Shown here: positions 37,293 to 46,956 of the stretch, piece after piece
Position numbering within the stretch: position 1 is the stretch's first letter
Layout: each line of letters opens with the position of its first letter
Assembly: GCA_019119045.1 (NCBI GenBank)
Contig: DWXS01000009.1
Coordinates: 1-64,000 of the forward strand
Origin: Candidatus Mailhella merdavium
GTDB taxonomy: Bacteria; Desulfobacterota; Desulfovibrionia; Desulfovibrionales; Desulfovibrionaceae
Reading direction: 5' to 3'
Length of the DNA: 64,000 nt
Notes under the pieces: model-generated
The model's input: the letters and a program-made list of their open reading frames with translations, nothing else
Told to the model about the DNA's origin: nothing
Databases searched by the model: none
Program-made: the position numbers and the translations under genes

Positions 37293-38555
37293 CTATTTCC
37301 CTCCTTTCTTCCGGGACGCGGGCGTCGCGACCGTGAACGCGGAAGGGGCGGTAATTCTGTACACCTTCTGGCCGATGTTCAGCTTGTTGCCGTTGTCGGA
37401 TCGGCGCGTCCCCAGGTCGGAGGACGCGGTATTGACCCGGCTCAGAAGGTGCTGCGCGGTGAGCAGGTGATAGAGCATGACGCCGCGATAGCTCCGCGCC
37501 ATGCGGGACACGTTGTCGGCATAGAGCTGGTCGGCCTCGGCCAGCCCCTGTGCCCATGCCTCGCGCACGGCGGCTCGCCAGATGGCGCGTTCTTCCGCGT
37601 TCTTCGGCAGCACGGCGGGATGAGGCTCTTCCGGCGAGGGAAATTCATCCGCCATGAGGAATTCCCGCCAGTTGGGGACAACAGCGATGTACCGGGCCGG
37701 TTCCAGCAGTTCATAGGTTGTTTTGGCGGCTGTGGCCGTGGCCCCGTCCTCGATGCGCATGGACGCGCCCGCCCGCGCGATTTGCGGCGGCATGATCAGG
37801 GCTTCACCCTGAGTGAGCATGAGGGGCGCAAAGTTGAAAGCCGTATCCATAATGGCGCTGTAGCGTTCCGTTTCCTCCAGGAGTTGGCCGTAACGCCAGG
37901 ACATGGCTGTCTGGAAGGTGACAAGCCGCGCCGCTTCCCGGATGGCTTTGGGGCGCATAAGCTGAACGGCGGTTTTCTCTTTGCCGGTCGCCGTACCTGT
38001 CATTTCCAGCAGTCCCGCAAGTTCGGCGGGATCGCCGTGACGCGGCCCGGAGGCCGGGTCTGCGGGAATATGGACGGCAAGGTACTGCCCGGAACCGTCT
38101 TCCCGGTACGCGGCGTCATAGGGAGTGAAGGCTCCTTCTTTGGTTACACCATCGGCAGGCTTCGGCGCATTGGCTATTTCCGGCGGCACGGGCGCGGGAT
38201 TGACGGCTTCACCTTGTCTGACGGCGCAGCCGGTCAAACCGGCGCAGAGCAGAAACGGCAAAACAAGTACAGCCAGCTTTTGTGATGCGTTTTTTGAGGA
38301 CAGTTCAACCTGCTGAAAACGCTGACAAAGGATGTTCACCACGCGCGAGGCGTGACGCATGACCACGATGCAGGCAATCAGCAATGCCAGGATACCGCTT
38401 CCACAAAGAACGACGCCGGGCGTGGACAAGTCGGCGGCGGCAAAGCCGTCCTGAAAACCTTCCCGAAATCCTTTTTGATAACTTCCCATGTGGATGGGAG
38501 CCTCACGCAAATCAGGTAACGGCTCGTTGGGGAGAAGGATGGCGGGAGCTTTCAT
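37293..38555 (-). CDS. DotC/TraI-like T4SS lipoprotein with unusual N-terminal TM extension
   Basis: Lipobox LLCAGLTGCA; ALIMPPQIARAG, YRGVMLYHLLTAQHLLS. Confidence 0.78.
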   Translation of the reverse strand: MKAPAILLPNEPLPDLREAPIHMGSYQKGFREGFQDGFAAADLSTPGVVLCGSGILALLIACIVVMRHASRVVNILCQRFQQVELSSKNASQKLAVLVLPFLLCAGLTGCAVRQGEAVNPAPVPPEIANAPKPADGVTKEGAFTPYDAAYREDGSGQYLAVHIPADPASGPRHGDPAELAGLLEMTGTATGKEKTAVQLMRPKAIREAARLVTFQTAMSWRYGQLLEETERYSAIMDTAFNFAPLMLTQGEALIMPPQIARAGASMRIEDGATATAAKTTYELLEPARYIAVVPNWREFLMADEFPSPEEPHPAVLPKNAEERAIWRAAVREAWAQGLAEADQLYADNVSRMARSYRGVMLYHLLTAQHLLSRVNTASSDLGTRRSDNGNKLNIGQKVYRITAPSAFTVATPASRKKGGK

Positions 38556-39022
38556 GACCGTGCCTCCGCGCCGGAAGTTCTGGCCAGTGTCAGTACCCGG
38601 TTGACGGAATCGACGCGCACTACGGCCTGCGGCTGAATCTGCCATGCGATGTCTTCCAGCAGTTCATGCGCCGGACGGTTCAAACCGCGCACCACGACCG
38701 TTAAAGCCTGCGCGGAAGGAGTCCCCGCCTCTTTATAACGGTAGCCGAGTTGCAGGCAGATTTCCTTGAGCGCCCCAGACGCTTCGCCAGTCCAGGCAAG
38801 GGAAACGGGCATGGTCAGCGAGAGATCGGCTGGCGGCAGCAGCGGCTGTAAGCCCTGTCCGCGCAGTCTGGCGAGCATGGCGAGTTCGCCGTGGGCCTGT
38901 TCCGCAGCCTGTCCAAGCGTAGCTGATACGAAATCGACTTCATGAGGAACCGGAGGCGCTGTTTTCTCCGCGCAGGCCGCAAGAGCCAGACAGGACAGTA
39001 TCAATAGGGTTCTGGGAAACAC
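38552..39022 (-). CDS. DotD/TraH-like T4SS lipoprotein
   Basis: Lipoprotein signal LILSCLALAACAEK; SLTMPVSLAWTGEASGALKEICLQLGYRY. Confidence 0.78.
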   Translation of the reverse strand: MFPRTLLILSCLALAACAEKTAPPVPHEVDFVSATLGQAAEQAHGELAMLARLRGQGLQPLLPPADLSLTMPVSLAWTGEASGALKEICLQLGYRYKEAGTPSAQALTVVVRGLNRPAHELLEDIAWQIQPQAVVRVDSVNRVLTLARTSGAEARS

Positions 39023-39069
39023 GAAGCTACTCCTTCATAATTAAGGTTAAGAGAGACACACCCCGCCCG

Positions 39070-39498
39070 CTACGGGCGTTTGCGGAAACGCAACAACCAG
39101 CGGCACAGCGGCGTAAAGCGACGGTGACGCAAAATGGAAATACGCCAGAGCGTCGTGACCATGCCGAGCAGACAGGGCGGTGCAACGCAGGCCAATGACA
39201 GGAGGAAAACCGGACTGTGCGACCATGCCGCCGTAATGAGGCAGGCCAGCATCGGAACGGCGAACACCGGCAGACGCAGGCGCAAGGCCGAGATGACGCC
39301 GGGAATATCCGCGTCGGCAATACCCCAAGCCGCAAGAACGAGGGAGAAATCTTCTTCCAGCGCGGCCTGTTCCGAGGCCGCGCGGTTCCGCCGGAAAGCG
39401 GCCAGCCGGGAACTGAAACCGGAACGGAGTTCCGTCAGGTGCTGACGGGATTCACCGGCGAGAGCCAGAACGCTTGAAAGGGAAACGGGCGTTTTCAT
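39070..39498 (-). CDS. Hypothetical membrane protein of the transfer operon
   Basis: Two TM segments (VFAVPMLACLITAAW, VFLLSLACVAPPCLLGMV). Confidence 0.6.
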   Translation of the reverse strand: MKTPVSLSSVLALAGESRQHLTELRSGFSSRLAAFRRNRAASEQAALEEDFSLVLAAWGIADADIPGVISALRLRLPVFAVPMLACLITAAWSHSPVFLLSLACVAPPCLLGMVTTLWRISILRHRRFTPLCRWLLRFRKRP

Positions 39499-40136
39499 GC
39501 CGACCTCCAACCGGGACAGTTCGCCTCAAACACCGCACGGGCAAAGCCCATCGGCGTGGCGCTGCGGAGGTTCGCTCTTTCCGGTGAAGGAGGAAGCCGG
39601 TGCATCCTGCTGCCCTGTACCGGCTCAAGGCGTTTGGGCGGCGGCATGATGAATCCGCCGCCTGTCCAGAGGCAGGTTTTCTTGGTGTACAGGTCGTTTT
39701 CACCACCCGGATAGCCCGCGTAATCACAGGGATCGAAGGTGAAGTCCGGCTTGCGCCAGTAGGTGGAGATGGTGGAAACGGGGTTTTCGATAAGGTACGG
39801 CGCTCGTGTCCATTCCGCGATACGGATGGAGGAATAGAACAGGCGTATGGACTGGAACAACGCGAACAGCCCCTTGTCCCTGAACCATCTTGCCCCGGAA
39901 ACGGCCACATCCGTGCAGGGCGGGAAGAAGGCGGCAAAGGTGATGGGTCTGAACGGCGGCAGCCAGTCGCGCATGTCCGCGCCGACACGGATAATGTTTC
40001 CCTGTCTCTTTTCTCCCTGCGGATGCTGTATATCGACGCAGTAGCAGAGGTATCCCGCTTCCGCCCAGGGACGTACCATGTTGCCGGTCAAATCAAAGCA
40101 ACTGATGACGGTTTTTTCCTTGTCGAAAATATCCAT
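39495..40136 (-). CDS. Small C5-cytosine methyltransferase-like protein
   Basis: SCFDLTGNMVRPWAEAGY; FFPPCTDVAVSGARWF (PC motif); YLIENPVSTIS. Confidence 0.65.
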   Translation of the reverse strand: MDIFDKEKTVISCFDLTGNMVRPWAEAGYLCYCVDIQHPQGEKRQGNIIRVGADMRDWLPPFRPITFAAFFPPCTDVAVSGARWFRDKGLFALFQSIRLFYSSIRIAEWTRAPYLIENPVSTISTYWRKPDFTFDPCDYAGYPGGENDLYTKKTCLWTGGGFIMPPPKRLEPVQGSRMHRLPPSPERANLRSATPMGFARAVFEANCPGWRSA

Positions 40137-40137
40137 A

Positions 40138-42243
40138 TCAGCTCCTGAAATTCTGTTGCGTCAGTCCCGGCCTGGGGCTGGACGCAGGGGGCTGCGGCGT
40201 TGAAGTCCGGGCGTTGCCCGCGCCGGGGTTGTTCCATTGCCGTGAAATGTCGCCGCGCAGTTCCCGCGCTCCATGAGCGCCGGAAGAAACCGCATTGGTG
40301 GAACCGACAAAGACGTTTTTCACGCCCGCCTGGTCTTCCTTCTCGCCGAGGGCGTGGAACTGCTGGCCTATCCAGTTGGTGACGTGTTCGGGCAGGTAGT
40401 GGATGAGGCTGAAAAATTTGTTGGCCGTCATGATGACCACGATGCCGAGGATGACCAGCATGGCGAATGTACCGGTGATGCCGATGATTTTTGTCTGCAT
40501 GGTTCCGCCGACAAATATCTCGAAACCCGCGCCGAGCAGTCTTCCCACTACGTTCATGAGGATGACGGCGGCGAAGAATCCGCAGACCATAAGCGGCGGG
40601 CGGATGAGGATGCCGAGCAGCAGGAAGTAGCCCCGTTTGCCGTGCTGTCCCGCAGCGCCGTCCCCTTCGGGCAGGGCATGGGCGCAGAGCCAGAGGGGAG
40701 CGGCCACAAGAGCTTCTACCACCAGAATAATCCAGCCCGCCAAGGCCGAAATCCAGCGGATGAACGGAATGGCAGGCAGATAATAAGCCAGCGCCAGGCC
40801 ATAGAGCAGGAGCGGCAGAAAGACCGTGAACAGAGCGAAACTGATGTACTTGTCCAGATTGGGAACGGCCTTGCCCACAAACGGCAGCGCCTTGCCCATC
40901 GAGTGCGCCACGTCCACGATGCCGAGCGCCGAGGCCAGCCCCCAGGCCGAGCCGATGAGGTAATCCCCCACATTGGACACGGCCATAATCGGGTCTTGGC
41001 TGGAGAGCTTTTCCACCGCAATGGGCAGAATGTTTCCGGCTACAAGCTGATTCAACGTAGCCCGCAGCCAGTTGCAGATTTCGTCGAAAGCCCGGCCTTC
41101 GTCCGTGACGGACGGTGTGGCCGTGGTGTCGGAAATGCCGCGCCGACTGGCGTAGGCGGTCTTGACGTAGTTGGCTACCCTTTCTTTGGCGGCTTCATAG
41201 TCCCGAAGACCGTGCATCAGCGCCTGAAGCTCCGACACGGTATATTCATGCGGACTGTAGGTGACGCCGGAGTACATGGCTTCCCGGACTTCCTGATTGA
41301 TCCAGGCGATTGACCAGTAGGATGAGCCTGCTGCGAACCAGCCGTATTGCGCGGCGTTTTCCCTGAACTCGTTGAGCTTGCCCTGAAGCTGTCCCTGTTG
41401 CGCGTAGCTTTGCAGGCCGGAAAGGATGGTCGTGTTGACCTGATTGGCCGCATCGTACAGGGCGCGAGGCTCGATGGAAGACGCGGGCGTATCGGGATCG
41501 GCAAGCTGTTGCGCCAGCGGCGAGAGCGCGGAAATGGCCGCGCCCACGGCATTGACCTTACCCCGGCATAAGGCGTCGCCTTCGTCCACGCAGGAAACCG
41601 TGATGCTTCCCGCATTGCCGTTGAAGATGAATTTGTATTCGCCCCCGGACTGGAACCAGTTGCCGCTGTATTTCCATTCTCCGCCCGGCGTGATGTTCAG
41701 ACCGCGCCGTTCGTTCAGGTAATACTGGAGCGTCAGCGATTCCAGAGCGCCGTTGGTGATGGACGCATACTGCGTGACGTTCTGATCCGGAGCCTGGGGA
41801 GAAAGCTGCCCGCCATGCTCCACAAAATAATCCGTACCCAGCTCCCAGACGTAGTTGCCAAGATTGATGGAAAAGCCGATGCAGGCCAGAATCGCCACCT
41901 GAAACAGACTCACTCCCTTGAAGATGGGAGCCAATGCCCCCATTGCGCCCACAAAACGCAAGGGCATCCACAAGGAACTGTATCGCTTGCCGAAAGGCGT
42001 TCCCTCGTGCGCTGTTCCGGCCACGGCAACGGCCAGCACCCAGATGAACAGGGCCGACACCACAGCCAGCGCGATCAGGTTGAAGGCGCTGAACATTTCA
42101 AGCATCAATTCCGATGCCTGCGAACCTCCGAGACTCGTGCCCCAGGTATCCCATCCCTGACCGAGAAAGGTATCAAGGATATGTTTACTGGCATCGGTCG
42201 GGAGCAGGACTTCCGAAGTCGCGGGAAGGTCAGACGAGGCCAT
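40138..42243 (-). CDS. DotA/TraY-like T4SS polytopic membrane protein
   Basis: Multiple TM segments, SSLWMPLRFVGAMGALAPIFKGVSLFQVAILACIGFSINLGNYVWE. Confidence 0.85.
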   Translation of the reverse strand: MASSDLPATSEVLLPTDASKHILDTFLGQGWDTWGTSLGGSQASELMLEMFSAFNLIALAVVSALFIWVLAVAVAGTAHEGTPFGKRYSSLWMPLRFVGAMGALAPIFKGVSLFQVAILACIGFSINLGNYVWELGTDYFVEHGGQLSPQAPDQNVTQYASITNGALESLTLQYYLNERRGLNITPGGEWKYSGNWFQSGGEYKFIFNGNAGSITVSCVDEGDALCRGKVNAVGAAISALSPLAQQLADPDTPASSIEPRALYDAANQVNTTILSGLQSYAQQGQLQGKLNEFRENAAQYGWFAAGSSYWSIAWINQEVREAMYSGVTYSPHEYTVSELQALMHGLRDYEAAKERVANYVKTAYASRRGISDTTATPSVTDEGRAFDEICNWLRATLNQLVAGNILPIAVEKLSSQDPIMAVSNVGDYLIGSAWGLASALGIVDVAHSMGKALPFVGKAVPNLDKYISFALFTVFLPLLLYGLALAYYLPAIPFIRWISALAGWIILVVEALVAAPLWLCAHALPEGDGAAGQHGKRGYFLLLGILIRPPLMVCGFFAAVILMNVVGRLLGAGFEIFVGGTMQTKIIGITGTFAMLVILGIVVIMTANKFFSLIHYLPEHVTNWIGQQFHALGEKEDQAGVKNVFVGSTNAVSSGAHGARELRGDISRQWNNPGAGNARTSTPQPPASSPRPGLTQQNFRS

Positions 42244-42275
42244 GACTGCCCTCCATGTCGATGTCGGGGGTAAAG

Positions 42276-42303
42276 TTGACTTTATGCTCATGTGAGCTAC
42301 AAT
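42276..42303 (+). promoter_or_regulatory. TA promoter TTGACT-16-TACAAT with palindromic operator GCTCATGTGAGC in the spacer
   Basis: Direct reading of 42276-42303; upstream of dinJ-like start. Confidence 0.7.
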
Positions 42304-42325
42304 GTTGAAAACAAGGAGAAGACCT

Positions 42326-42586
42326 ATGCCTGCCAATGACTATGTTCGTGCCAGAATTGACCCGGTCATCAAGAATGAAGCGGCAACCGTGCTTGCGAAA
42401 ATGGGCCTGACGGTATCCGACCTCTGTCGTATCGCTCTGACCAGAGTAGCCCATGAAAAACGCCTGCCGTTCAACCTGGAAATCCCCAATGAGGAAACCA
42501 GAAAGGCATTTGAGGCTATTGATAAGCGTGAAGGGCTGCATTACGCCAAAGATGCGGATGACATGTTCAAACAGTTGGGCATATAA
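42326..42586 (+). CDS. RelB/DinJ-family antitoxin
   Basis: aaggag RBS; ARIDPVIKNEAATVLAKMGLTVSDLCRIALTRVAHEKRLPFNLEIPNEETRKA. Confidence 0.9.
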   Translation: MPANDYVRARIDPVIKNEAATVLAKMGLTVSDLCRIALTRVAHEKRLPFNLEIPNEETRKAFEAIDKREGLHYAKDADDMFKQLGI

Positions 42587-42862
42587 ATGCTTCAGCCTGT
42601 ATTCACGACCCCTTTTCAAAAAGACGTTAAACGTGTTGAAAAACGCGGTTACGACATGGAAAAATTGAAGGCGGTGATAAGGCTTGTCCTGCTTAATCAA
42701 AGGCCATTGCCGCAAACGTATAGAGACCATCCTCTTAAGGGAAAGTGGAAACCAAAATGGGAACTGCATATTGAGCCTGATTGGTTGTTGATTTATCAAA
42801 TCTCCGGGGAGCAATGCTTTTTTGCCAGAACCGGCACCCACGCCGACCTTTTTTCGTTGTAG
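42587..42862 (+). CDS. YafQ/RelE-family mRNA interferase toxin
   Basis: FTTPFQKDVKRVEKRGYDMEKLKAVIRLVL...PLPQTYRDHPLKGKWKPKWELHIEPDWLLIYQI...RTGTHADLFSL. Confidence 0.92.
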   Translation: MLQPVFTTPFQKDVKRVEKRGYDMEKLKAVIRLVLLNQRPLPQTYRDHPLKGKWKPKWELHIEPDWLLIYQISGEQCFFARTGTHADLFSL

Positions 42863-42880
42863 TTGTCGCATGATCTCCCC

Positions 42881-43981
42881 CTACTGTTGAGCGCCGACCA
42901 TGCGCGTGTAGAGGTCATCCATTTCCTTGCCGGTCGTGCCCTCCATGCGTGTGAGGTAGTCCAGCGAGGCAATGACGGTCAGCCTGTCGAGCAAATCCGT
43001 ATTCTTGCGCGTCAGCTCCATCTGAAACGCCTGCATGATGACCAGTTCCCGCAGCAGGCCGGTATCCGTGGCCGTGGCGATTTGTGCGAACCAATTCGGA
43101 TTGCCTACGCGCATTTGTGAGAGGAGCTTGTGCAGCCCGGCTTCCGAGAGCCTGCCGTCCACAATGCCGGGCGGCGTGCCGCTCCCGCCCGCTTCCGACC
43201 ACTGGTTTTCTGCCCAGGCCGTGACATCCTCCGGCAGCGTGGGAGCGTGATAGACCACATGATTGTTCAGGGATTCCATGACGGCGGCCACACGTTCCTC
43301 ATGGATTTTCCGCGCCGCCGCATAGGTCTGCCCGGCGGGCGTTTCCTTCTGCTCCTCCGTCACCACCGGCAACGGGCGGGGATTGGCCAGTGTTTTGACG
43401 GTTTCATGGGCCTGCGCCACCTGATCCTCGGTCAATGTACTTTGCAGCGGAAAGAGCGCGTCCAGACTTTCCTGTTCGGAAGGCTGGTCATCGGCCAGTA
43501 CGCGCTGGAGAAATTCCACCGGTTTTTTACCCGGCGTATTGGCATGGGCAAGCTGTTTTTCACGCATGGCCGCGTGGATTTCCCGTCCGGCCTGAGCGCC
43601 GAGCTGGATGCCTGCGCCCAGAGAACTGCTTCCGCACAGTCCGGCGGGCTGCGCGGCCTTGCCGTACATATCTTCGGTTTTCATGGCTTCGCCCGCCACG
43701 GCCTGTCCTTTGAGCGTGGCGGCGTTGCTTTCCTTGAGCGCGACCAGCGCCCGCACGATGGTGGCCGATTCCGTCTTGATGGTGCCGATGATGTTCTGCG
43801 CGGCCAGCAGGATTTCCGAACGGATGGCTTCCGCTTCCGCAGCGGTATAGGCATTGACCGCCTGAATGGTTTCCGACTTTGCCGCGCTGATCATGGCGTT
43901 GATGGAACCGCAGCCGCAGCCCCCGGCCCATGCCGAAGCCGGAAGCAGGACAAGCGCCAGGGCAAAAAAGAGCTTTTTCAT
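42881..43981 (-). CDS. Exported conjugal transfer protein (TraW-position protein of IncI-type systems)
   Basis: Signal peptide MKKLFFALALVLLPASAWAGGCGCG; helical, between DotA- and DotO-like genes. Confidence 0.6.
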   Translation of the reverse strand: MKKLFFALALVLLPASAWAGGCGCGSINAMISAAKSETIQAVNAYTAAEAEAIRSEILLAAQNIIGTIKTESATIVRALVALKESNAATLKGQAVAGEAMKTEDMYGKAAQPAGLCGSSSLGAGIQLGAQAGREIHAAMREKQLAHANTPGKKPVEFLQRVLADDQPSEQESLDALFPLQSTLTEDQVAQAHETVKTLANPRPLPVVTEEQKETPAGQTYAAARKIHEERVAAVMESLNNHVVYHAPTLPEDVTAWAENQWSEAGGSGTPPGIVDGRLSEAGLHKLLSQMRVGNPNWFAQIATATDTGLLRELVIMQAFQMELTRKNTDLLDRLTVIASLDYLTRMEGTTGKEMDDLYTRMVGAQQ

Positions 43982-46956
43982 TGTTCCCCCGCTACTTCGT
44001 TGGCAATTTCCTGGATGACGTTGACGACTTTCCCATCGACGTCGCTCTGGTCTTCGACCTTGCGCCTGCGGCGTTCTACTTCGGCCTTGGCTGAACCGCC
44101 GGGAAAACGAGCGGCCAGCCGCCGCAGGGTTTCGGACGGCCCCAGGCGCTGATAGAGATTGTTGCGGATAGCCACGTCTTCCGTGGTGGTGGAAAAGGCC
44201 CAGAGGGATTGCGGGCCTATGGTCAGGCTGAGGACAAGCTGGGACATGCCCGAACCAGTCCTGAACAGGGCAATGAGATTGGAACCGGCCTTGCCGGGCT
44301 TGCCCAGCCGCGAGAGCGCATGGCGGCAGGCTCCGTTCAGACCAAAGCGTTCCGAGAGATTGTCGATGCTTTTCTCGGTTCCGGAACCGAGGATGACCAC
44401 CGTGGTGGCAAGCTCGTCCGTGATGATTTTGGGAATGTCGTCAATGGACTGCGTGTACAGCCCAATGGACAGGTTCCACTTGCGTGATTCCCGCGCCATT
44501 GTGGTCATATCGGCCTGAAGCTGGCCTGCCACCGAGACGTTGTTGGTCACACGGTGAGCCTCGTCGTAGCACAATCTTTTGGGGTCTTCCCGGATGGCCT
44601 CAATGCGTCCGGCATGGTAGTCCTGATAGTATTCGGGCATGAGCTGCACATCAGCGGGCATCAAAAAGAAGCGCGAACCAAGAACGTGTCGGGCCAGCAT
44701 GTACATGACCGCCGACTGTCTGTCCGCCGTGGCACCGCCGCGCGGAGCCACTTCGTCCAGGTCGAGACTGACGATCTGCGCGTCGCCCAAATCGAACCGC
44801 GTGGGTTCCTTCAGGATGACATACGCTTCAATGGCATCCAGCAGAGAGCGCCAGACATTGTTGATGGTATGTTCCTCATAGGTGTTCTGGATGCCCTTGT
44901 TCTGCCGGATTTGCGCGCCCACATCGGCCAGCAGCGGCACGGCATAGCGTTGCGCCTGCAATGCCTCATGCACATGACCCCGTTCAAAAAGTCCATCCAC
45001 CACTTCCCACCATGAGGTTGAAGCGTCGCGGCTGATACCTTCATGGACAATAAGTTCGTGCAGTTCCGGCAGGACGTTGGGCTGATAGAGCCGGGGATGA
45101 TTGCCGTCCGAGAGTTCCTCATAGGCAAGGTCAATGGCCCGGCCTATCAGACCCGGCACGCCGTCCGCCGGAGCCGTTACATCCAGCGGCGTGGCCAGCA
45201 GCGACAGCAGGTTGACCAGAAACGCCTTGTGCGAGGGCAGGGGCTTGCGGCACCCCAACGGCGTGTCAAAGGGATTGACGGCATAGTCCGGCGTCATCCT
45301 GAGCCGGTGATAGGCGGCAAGGTGCTTTTTCCCTTCGGGCAGGTTTTCTTTCAGGAGCGTGATAAGGCCGGAGGAAGACGGCCCCACGTCCACGATGGAC
45401 AGCCACGGCAGGCGGGACAGCCCGGCCTGCGTGACAAAGGCGAAGTTCATGGCGTTGAGGAAAACTGACTTCCCGCCGCCCATCGGAGCTACCCCCAGAT
45501 CAATCCATGCGGCCTGCTCCGAGGAATTGGGCGCAAAGGGCATGATTTTGCCGTCCTGCGTGCGGAACAGAAGGCTTCCTTCTTTCCACGGCGAAGCCGA
45601 ACGCAAGGGCCACATGCCGATGGCGTCCTGAAGCGGCGCGGCTGTGACCGGGGCCGGACTGGACGGCATCAGGCCGGGCAGGGTCGCGGTAACGCCGAGC
45701 AGCGGGTCGCCAAGAGCTTCCGTTACATCACACGTTCCCCATCCCTGAACAGCTTTGGAGAGTTCCGCCATCCGTCGCCTGAGCAGAAGATGAGCCTCCC
45801 GTTCACTTTCCCGCACACAGGCCCAGGTGCAGAGGCAGATGCGGAACTTCACGCAGCACACGCCTTCCAAATCCAGTGTGCGCAAGGTTTCCACAGCATT
45901 ATTGAGACGTTTGTTGTCCGCGTTTGTGAACGCCAGAATCGCTGCCAGCAACGGCTTGAGACCCATGTTCAGGCCGCCGTCTTCCAGCAGAAAAGACATT
46001 CGATACGGCAACCGCTCGTCCCGCCGAGCCAGCACCCGGAAGAAGTCCTGGAAGGGTTTGGGCGTCTGCGGCATGAGCGTCATAATCAGCGGCCCATAGA
46101 TGCGCTCGCCTATTCGGATTGCGCTCCGCGACACCATGTTCCCCTCGCGCGGCCAGAGCTGCGTTCTGAAGTCCGGGTACAGGACGTTATGCAATTCCTC
46201 TCTTTTGCCCGTGTCCGGGTCAGGCAGACGGAGCGGCAGGGGATCGCCGGGCACAAGCGCCCGCCATGCCCGGTTGGTGAACTCCGGCGCGATGCACAGG
46301 CGAATGTCACGCAGGGCGTCATGCGCCGTGAGCGGCCAAGCCAGCAAATCCGCCTGCCGGAAGGCATCAAGAACACCAGTGAGAAAGCCGTTGTGCGCGT
46401 CATGCAGGGCGGCGACGGCACGGGCAATCTGCTGACAACCTGCAAGTGTGGGCATTTTGGACATGGCCGTGTCGCGTTCCTTCAGCGCCGTCTTCCGCAG
46501 AGTGTCGGGCAACACGGCGGGCCGCGTCCACAGTACAATCCAGCATTTTTCAAGGGCGCAGTAGCGTTGCAGCGCATGGCCCCAATCCTCCAGCAGCGGG
46601 CCGATATGCAGGCCGAGGTTGTGCGCCGTCAGACGGGACGGCTGGAGCAGTTCGGCAATTCGTTCCCCGCTGCTTTCCGGGTCATATTCAAAGACCACCT
46701 GAAGCGCATGGCCCGGTTTGGAAAGCGTGGCCTGGAGCTTTTCCGTCAGACCGGAGACGATGGCCGCGTATTCTTCCACCCCCACATGCTTCAGCGAACC
46801 TTCCAGATGCAGGAGACTGACAAGGCTCCCGTCATCGGCCACCAGTACGCCGTTATCCACGGTTTCCAGCCTGCAATAGCTGTGAACCGGCCCGGCGAAT
46901 GCTTCCGAGAGAGCGCGGATGCCGCGATCCACGCCGTTGACAAGTATATCAAGCAT
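43978..46956 (-). CDS. DotO/IcmB (TraU)-like T4SS ATPase
   Basis: GVAPMGGGKSVFLNAMNFAF Walker A; KRLCYDEAHRVTNNVSVAGQLQADMTTMARESRKWNLSIGLYTQ. Confidence 0.87.
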   Translation of the reverse strand: MLDILVNGVDRGIRALSEAFAGPVHSYCRLETVDNGVLVADDGSLVSLLHLEGSLKHVGVEEYAAIVSGLTEKLQATLSKPGHALQVVFEYDPESSGERIAELLQPSRLTAHNLGLHIGPLLEDWGHALQRYCALEKCWIVLWTRPAVLPDTLRKTALKERDTAMSKMPTLAGCQQIARAVAALHDAHNGFLTGVLDAFRQADLLAWPLTAHDALRDIRLCIAPEFTNRAWRALVPGDPLPLRLPDPDTGKREELHNVLYPDFRTQLWPREGNMVSRSAIRIGERIYGPLIMTLMPQTPKPFQDFFRVLARRDERLPYRMSFLLEDGGLNMGLKPLLAAILAFTNADNKRLNNAVETLRTLDLEGVCCVKFRICLCTWACVRESEREAHLLLRRRMAELSKAVQGWGTCDVTEALGDPLLGVTATLPGLMPSSPAPVTAAPLQDAIGMWPLRSASPWKEGSLLFRTQDGKIMPFAPNSSEQAAWIDLGVAPMGGGKSVFLNAMNFAFVTQAGLSRLPWLSIVDVGPSSSGLITLLKENLPEGKKHLAAYHRLRMTPDYAVNPFDTPLGCRKPLPSHKAFLVNLLSLLATPLDVTAPADGVPGLIGRAIDLAYEELSDGNHPRLYQPNVLPELHELIVHEGISRDASTSWWEVVDGLFERGHVHEALQAQRYAVPLLADVGAQIRQNKGIQNTYEEHTINNVWRSLLDAIEAYVILKEPTRFDLGDAQIVSLDLDEVAPRGGATADRQSAVMYMLARHVLGSRFFLMPADVQLMPEYYQDYHAGRIEAIREDPKRLCYDEAHRVTNNVSVAGQLQADMTTMARESRKWNLSIGLYTQSIDDIPKIITDELATTVVILGSGTEKSIDNLSERFGLNGACRHALSRLGKPGKAGSNLIALFRTGSGMSQLVLSLTIGPQSLWAFSTTTEDVAIRNNLYQRLGPSETLRRLAARFPGGSAKAEVERRRRKVEDQSDVDGKVVNVIQEIANEVAGEQ

